This document shows, in pieces, positions 59,269 to 64,000 of a stretch of 64,000 nucleotides of DNA (the first letter of the stretch is position 1; each line of letters begins with the position of its first letter). The translations under genes were made by a program, and so were the position numbers. The stretch is from the NCBI GenBank assembly GCA_030280995.1, contig JASXTE010000019.1, positions 7,737,501-7,801,500 on the forward strand, in the 5' to 3' direction. The DNA is from Hemileia vastatrix. Lineage: Eukaryota > Basidiomycota > Pucciniomycetes > Pucciniales > Zaghouaniaceae. Below the pieces are notes generated by a model. That model worked only from the letters and a program-made list of their open reading frames with translations. It had not been told where the DNA came from and did no database searches.

Positions 59269-61950
59269 TGTCAGCCTATGTATCCCCAGGACTGAGTATT
59301 TCTTATTTTTAAAATAAGATAACCTTAATCTCATTTAGCTTATAAGTTAATATTATGGTTATAACTCTTAAATATATGGTTATTCTCAGGCTAAGGTCAA
59401 GTACAAGGACATGAACTAGCTTGAATAGTCAGTTGTCTAGAAGATTTTAATGGTCCTATATGAAAACTGTAGTTTTAATCCACTAATTTATAAAATATAA
59501 TCAAGTATAAAGGTCTCAGTAATATAATTCTCACTATTCTTATATATGGCTTACAATCTTTATAGTTGGTAGAAAAATAGATTATATAAATCCAGATACT
59601 ATTCAAATGTCTTATAAAAGTACTAATTGATATGTATTGTAATTGATTTGGTTATATTGGTTAAATTGTAATGATAAAGAATGAAGAAACACAACCCAAA
59701 AACCCCCTCCTTTTATACACACTGAGTTCCCCAATGATTCCCTTAATGTACCACCCAATACACAGTTAATGACGCCTCTAAACAACTAATAGACATACCC
59801 ATCAACATTCCCAGTAACCCATGACATAATTAGAAGAGTAACAACCGCCAAAATCCTGTAATAATAAGGGAAATCCATCAAAATTAAAGAAAAAGACAAA
59901 AAGAGAGTATATGCGTATAAAAAAATAATATTAAAGACTAAAGGAAACTTTTTAAGGTTAATAATAGCTTAATAATAAGGGGGATTTACTGTAGAAATAA
60001 TGGGGCTAATCCTGACATTATACTACGTGAAATTTCCATTCAAAAATAACCAAAATTGACTGAGAAACCACCCAAAAACTTAAAAAAGAGCATGAGATGT
60101 GGGGTAACTACATGCAGTTCTTGGCAGGCGCTTGCACGGGTAAATCCTTGACTAAAATTAGGCGAATTTAAGCGTGGTGATGAAATAAAGTGCCAAGAGT
60201 GAGGTTATTAATGAAATTAGTGCATATAAACAAGGTCAATGCATTATTAATTAAGCTAGGACACTAAATAAGCGCCTGTCGCCTATTTTAGTGTGTTTCC
60301 CCACAGTGGGCGTAGAATGTGGGGTAATTATAGTGTGAAAAAGCTAACTTTGCTAAAAATGAAGCTATTCACACGGGAAAAAATCAGGCAGTATGTGGCC
60401 AGTACACAGAAGCCATTTCTGGCATAAAAAAACACCAAATTTGAAAAGTGTTATTTTTATGCATTTAAATAGCCAAATCAATAGTTCTAAATGAGCCCAA
60501 TTGATCTGTCAAAGCGCAATTTTGATATTCTCAATTTTATAGCGCATATAGTCAACTTTTAAGTGAAATAAAGCGCATTTCTTGTTTTTTGCATAAAACA
60601 ATGAATATAACAGCTTTAAGTGTACTTAAAAATTATGTAGCCTTATACTTAAGGTTCTTAAGATTACCCTAACATATTCCAACTTAATATTAAGTACATA
60701 AGACCTATAAAAGGTGGATATAAGCGTGTATATAAGGTGTTATAATGGCATTTTTTGTGTATTATCATAATTTTACTTATGTATACTATTTGTGTACTCT
60801 TATTTATTATTCCCATGTATAGTTCATGTGTTTAATATAACTTATAATTACTTTTTACTCAGTCCTGGAGATATACAGGCTGACAGTTATTATGCTTACA
60901 TATATTTTTTATACTATTATATGACTTATATGAATTTAAATAGCTTATACATAGCCCCATAATACTTATTAAGGTGCTAATGTAGTCATAATATACTTAT
61001 TTTAAGTGATATTAAGTAATTATAGACATACACAAGCTTGTATGTATGCATAAACCTCATATTAAGTAAAATATGTGGTTATATTATGTATAGATAGGTC
61101 TATATATGGGTTTAACCCTCTAAATAGTCTATAAGCATTATTTTTCTCCTTATTTTAAGTCATATGGACATATTCAATCAACTCACTATGCCTACCCAAG
61201 CATATACACCTTTTTCAGGTGCATATATCCAGTTTGGACAACTTAATCTGCTTCCTTTAATAGATTTTCACAGATTTATGGGTTGGGATATGATTACTGG
61301 ATTAATGTGGATGCTTGGTGATGTTATTGGGAGCTTGGAAAGTTGATTTGGCTCCTTTATATTATTTTTGTCTCATTTTATTCTCTTTGGATGAGTTATT
61401 TTACCTGTTTCTTTATGGTATCCTCTTTTATTTGTTTTCTCTATTTATGGTATGGGTGTATGATATCATTAATTGTGATGGAGGGTCCTTACTAGAGGTC
61501 TAGGTGTTGAAACTTCTTGAAGTGGACGCCATGGGGAGGTTATGATCCCTCAAAGTGTTGTTATTGCCAGGGATAGCAGTGACATGATCTGGATTGAAGT
61601 TCTGTGCACTCCAGTGGATTTTGGTATAAGTAAAGGAGGATTTGGCGGGTTATTGGACTTCACTTACTTACTGCACTTCAAATAAACATTATAAACCAGT
61701 TATTAGCACATAAAAATATATTTAAAAGCCTTTATAAATTGGTATTACCTTTATATTAGCTATAAATATATTTTATTGGCCTATTTTCCACCACTAGTCC
61801 ACACCAATCCAAATATTGTGAATTAACAATTGAGAATAATATTTTTATTAGTCTTTCACTCAGGTTTAATATATAAATTATTTATAAATAATTATTAGGA
61901 CCATTAACATTTACTATTAAATCATTCTTAAGTACTAACATACACTGACA
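59269..61950 (+). mobile_element. Solo LTR, family 3 (gypsy), carrying a nested LTR
   Basis: Starts TGTCAGCCTATGTATCCCC and ends AACATACACTGACA, flanked by GTTTC on both sides (59264-59268, 61951-61955). Without the nested family-1 LTR (59384-60885 plus 5-bp duplication) it is 1175 bp. It is homologous in inverted orientation to the 3' LTR at 62387-63563 (1177 bp). A TATA-like GGTATAAGTAAAGGAGG lies near 61629. Confidence 0.85.
59384..60885 (-). mobile_element. Solo LTR, family 1, copy B (complete, 1502 bp)
   Basis: Plus-strand ends TCTCAGGCTAAGG..ACAGGCTGACA, with GTTAT on both sides (59379-59383, 60886-60890). In sense (minus) orientation it begins TGTCAGCCTGTATATCTCC and has a TATAAAAGGAGGGGG promoter-like box near 59718-59704, about 330 bp from its 3' end, as for a U3/R boundary. 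It is inserted in the family-3 LTR. Confidence 0.85.
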
Positions 61951-62386
61951 GTTTCTCTGGATCTTGGTTTGGATGAGCCTTGTGAGTTTCCTTTTTTGAC
62001 AAGTGAGTGTGTTTGTGGAGGACATTTTGTATAATTGAATGAAAGATCTCAATTATGTAATGATTCAATAGCTCAATTCTGAGCTCACTAATATACAAGG
62101 TAGGATTGTTTCTAAGAAGCTCTTTCAGTAGCTGTTGCTGCTCATCATCTAATAAATTGGGTTGTTCAAGCTGTAGAAACATGTCAGGAATGTTCACCAC
62201 AGCTTTAGTGTCTTTTTAATGTTTTTTCCATTGTTGGAAGGAGTTAGAACTAACCATGGAGCTTTTCTCCAAATTGATTTCTTTTAGAGAATCTCCAGAT
62301 AAAGCAGATGTTACCACCTTGAATTTGAATGACAGGTCAAACTGTCTGAAAACCATTTCAAAATGGCTTATACATTGGGCATATAT
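61951..62386 (-). pseudogene. Tc1/mariner (IS630-type) transposase N-terminal remnant
   Basis: Minus-strand translation gives FQQWKKH, a stop, then VVNIPDMFLQLEQPN, LLDDEQQQLLKELLRNN and PTLYISELRIELLNHY. The pattern of a helix-turn-helix with L-x-x-L-L-x-x-x-P-x-L-Y-x-x-E-L-x-x-x-L is that of the paired DNA-binding region of Tc1/mariner transposases. No DDE catalytic core is present. It is the scrap of sequence left between two gypsy LTRs; the solo LTR at 59269-61950 inserted at its 3' side. Confidence 0.5.
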
Positions 62387-63563
62387 TGTCAGTACAGTCT
62401 AGTATATAAGTATGATATAATAGTGTTATTTTATGGTCCTACTACTTATTAATAAATGATTTAGTGATTAAACCTCAGGGGAAGACTAATAGAATAGTTA
62501 TACTCAAATTAAACTCACAATACTTGGATTTAAATGCATGCTAGTGGTGGAAAATAGAAGAATAAAATATAGTTATAGCTATTATAAAGATAATATCAAT
62601 TTATAAGGGCTTTATAATATATTTCTGATTGCTAATAATTGTATTGTAGTGTTTGTTTGAAGTGTAGTAATTGAATGATGATAATAAACCGTCAAAATCC
62701 CTCCTTACTTATACCCAAATCCACTGGAGTGCACAGACCTTCAATCCAGATGATGTCACTGCTATCCCCGGCAATTACAGCACTGTGAGGGCCCATCACC
62801 TCCCCATGGCGTCCACTTCAAGCAGTTTCAACACCCAGACCTCCAGTAAGGACCCTCCATCACTATTAATAATAACACAGAGTCATACCATAAATAGAAA
62901 ACCCAGATAAAAGCGGATACCATAAAGAAACAGGTAAAATAAATGATCAAAAAGAGATTTAATGAAACTAAAAGTATATAAAGGAAACAAATAAAATGTC
63001 CAAGCCCCCAATAACATCCCCAAGCATCCACATTAACCCAAAAACATCTTTCCAACCCATAAATCCGTGAATAACCATCCAAGGAAGTAATTTTAGTTGT
63101 CCAAACTGGGTGTATGCGCCTGATATAGGTGTCTATGCTTCTGTAGGCGTTGTGAATCCAATGATTTCGTCCATATGACCTAAAATAAGCAGAAAAACAA
63201 AGTTTATAGGCTATTAAGGGGCTAAAACCCACTTATATACCTAAATATACATAATATACTGCATATTTCACTGAATATGAGATTTATGTATACATATAAG
63301 CTTATGTATGTCAATAATTACTTCATATCACTTAAGATAAGTATATTATGACTCCATTAACACCTTAATAAGTATTATTAGGCCATGGATAAGCTATTTA
63401 AACTATTATAAATTATATAATAGAATAATAATTATATATATATATAATAAAATAATATATATTATTATTTTAACCTTATTTTTAAGATATAAGCTTAATC
63501 TAGTTAAGGTTATCTTATTTTAAGCATAAGAAATACTCAGTCCTAAGGATATTTAGGCTGACA
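62387..63563 (-). mobile_element. 3' LTR of a Ty3/gypsy element that leaves the window on the right
   Basis: On the minus strand it starts TGTCAGCCTAAATATCC directly after a polypurine tract and ends GTACTGACA, 1177 bp. It is homologous along its length to the inverted family-3 solo LTR. The 5-bp flank TATAT (62382-62386) should be repeated beyond the 5' LTR outside the window. Confidence 0.85.
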
Positions 63564-63582
63564 CTCCCTTACCCCAAAAAAA
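63564..63582 (-). promoter_or_regulatory. Gypsy polypurine tract
   Basis: Minus strand TTTTGGGGTAAGGGAG immediately before the TGTCAGCC of the 3' LTR: the position and composition of a plus-strand primer for reverse transcription. Confidence 0.75.
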
Positions 63583-63681
63583 AACAATAAAAAAAATGTT
63601 AAGACATTTTAATTAATCTTAAGGAATGAAATAATAAAATAAAAAAATAATTTTTATAATACATATACTGAATGAACAGTA

Positions 63682-64000
63682 TTATTTAGATTTAAATTTT
63701 TTCAAGAGATTTTTAAGATCAGAGATTTCATTTTCTGGAATCCACTGGTCATATTCACTTGATTTATTTTTAAATCTTAATAGATACTCAACTCCCTTTT
63801 CTTTAGTAAGGTGTCTCTTTTTAAGTATCTTTTCAATTTCTGCTTTTTCCACTATTTCTTCAGGTTGCTGTTTATGCCTTCCTGATCTTCTTGGAAAGAG
63901 AGCAGTATCATTAGAATGGTATGGTTTTATAAGAGAAATAGGAAATACTGGATGTTTTCTATCATAAGGTGCATATAGAATAACTTCAACAGCATTATTA
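63682..64000 (-). CDS. Ty3/gypsy pol C-terminus with chromodomain (partial)
   Basis: Open minus-strand frame from the window edge to a TAA at 63682-63684, 106 residues with no stop. It begins NNAVEVILYAPYDRKHPVF, then SLIKPYHSNDTALFPRR, the usual linker after integrase in chromoviruses. A chromodomain follows: EIEKILKKRHL, EYLLRFKNKSSEYDQWIPE and ISDLKNLLKKF. The Tyr/Phe and Trp of EYLLRF and QWIP correspond to the aromatic cage that reads methylated histone H3 in active chromodomains. The stop codon is 118 bp from the 3' LTR. The rest of gag-pol is outside. The intact frame suggests a recent copy. Confidence 0.85.
   Translation of the reverse strand, partial: NNAVEVILYAPYDRKHPVFPISLIKPYHSNDTALFPRRSGRHKQQPEEIVEKAEIEKILKKRHLTKEKGVEYLLRFKNKSSEYDQWIPENEISDLKNLLKKFKSK

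Noticed and set aside
59269..63563. Single 4.3-kb transposon with ~1-kb terminal inverted repeats
   Set aside because: The left arm has its own GTTTC duplication at both ends, and the right arm is preceded by a polypurine tract and gypsy pol. They are two independent LTRs in opposite orientation.
1..64000. tRNA, rRNA or snRNA genes
   Set aside because: I looked for the T-arm consensus and conserved rRNA-like blocks and found none that I could support by eye; a covariance-model scan would be decisive.

Overview
This is a eukaryotic, fungal window, most likely from a rust-type basidiomycete (Pucciniales). The evidence is many short introns, AT/T-rich intergenic DNA, dense nested LTR retrotransposons, an intron-rich secreted-protein gene, and TE-linked Myb/SANT-like and Tet-like dioxygenase remnants of a kind that (as I recall) is common in rusts. 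The order is inferred; the species is not identified.

The left 30 kb is genic. A DNA-transposon remnant runs off the left edge (1-600). A four-exon gene for a 527-aa secreted protein (1954-3936, +) converges on TRA1, the giant SAGA/NuA4 scaffold (17365-4699, -). I could join TRA1 into 20 exons with every junction in phase, giving 3700 aa. A 125-aa predicted secreted protein follows (18397-18774, -). Then come MITE-like and foldback elements, the first Myb/SANT + Tet-like remnant pair (21.4-22.9 kb) and a possible LTR-like unit (23777-24683). The trifunctional histidine-biosynthesis gene HIS4 (27985-25089, -) and RPC40/RPAC1, the shared subunit of RNA polymerases I and III (28121-29825, +, eight exons), are divergent and share a promoter of about 135 bp.

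From 30 kb rightwards I see no intact cellular gene. The layout is: a solo LTR; a decayed Ty1/copia element with matching 132-bp LTRs and a 5-bp target duplication (31764-35476); another solo LTR (36028-37280); and a 15-kb T-rich satellite domain (37441-52450). The core of that domain is about 6.8 kb of a 9-bp repeat (TTTTTTGTA and variants). The flanks are a diverged longer T-rich repeat, interrupted at 45654-50613 by an LTR that itself contains two further LTR insertions. Beyond it lie CACTA-ended MITEs, two more Myb/SANT-like remnants, a decayed Tet-like 2OG-Fe(II) dioxygenase gene, a solo LTR carrying a nested LTR, a Tc1/mariner-type transposase scrap, and the 3' end of a chromodomain Ty3/gypsy element (3' LTR, polypurine tract, pol C-terminus) that leaves the window at 64000.

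The housekeeping genes (TRA1, HIS4, RPC40) are unrelated in pathway. Most of the unusual biology is in the repeats: insertions dated relative to each other by nesting with intact target duplications, three LTR families sharing end modules, and the repeated association of a Myb/SANT-like protein with a Tet-like dioxygenase. All gene joins are manual and not backed by alignment or transcript data.
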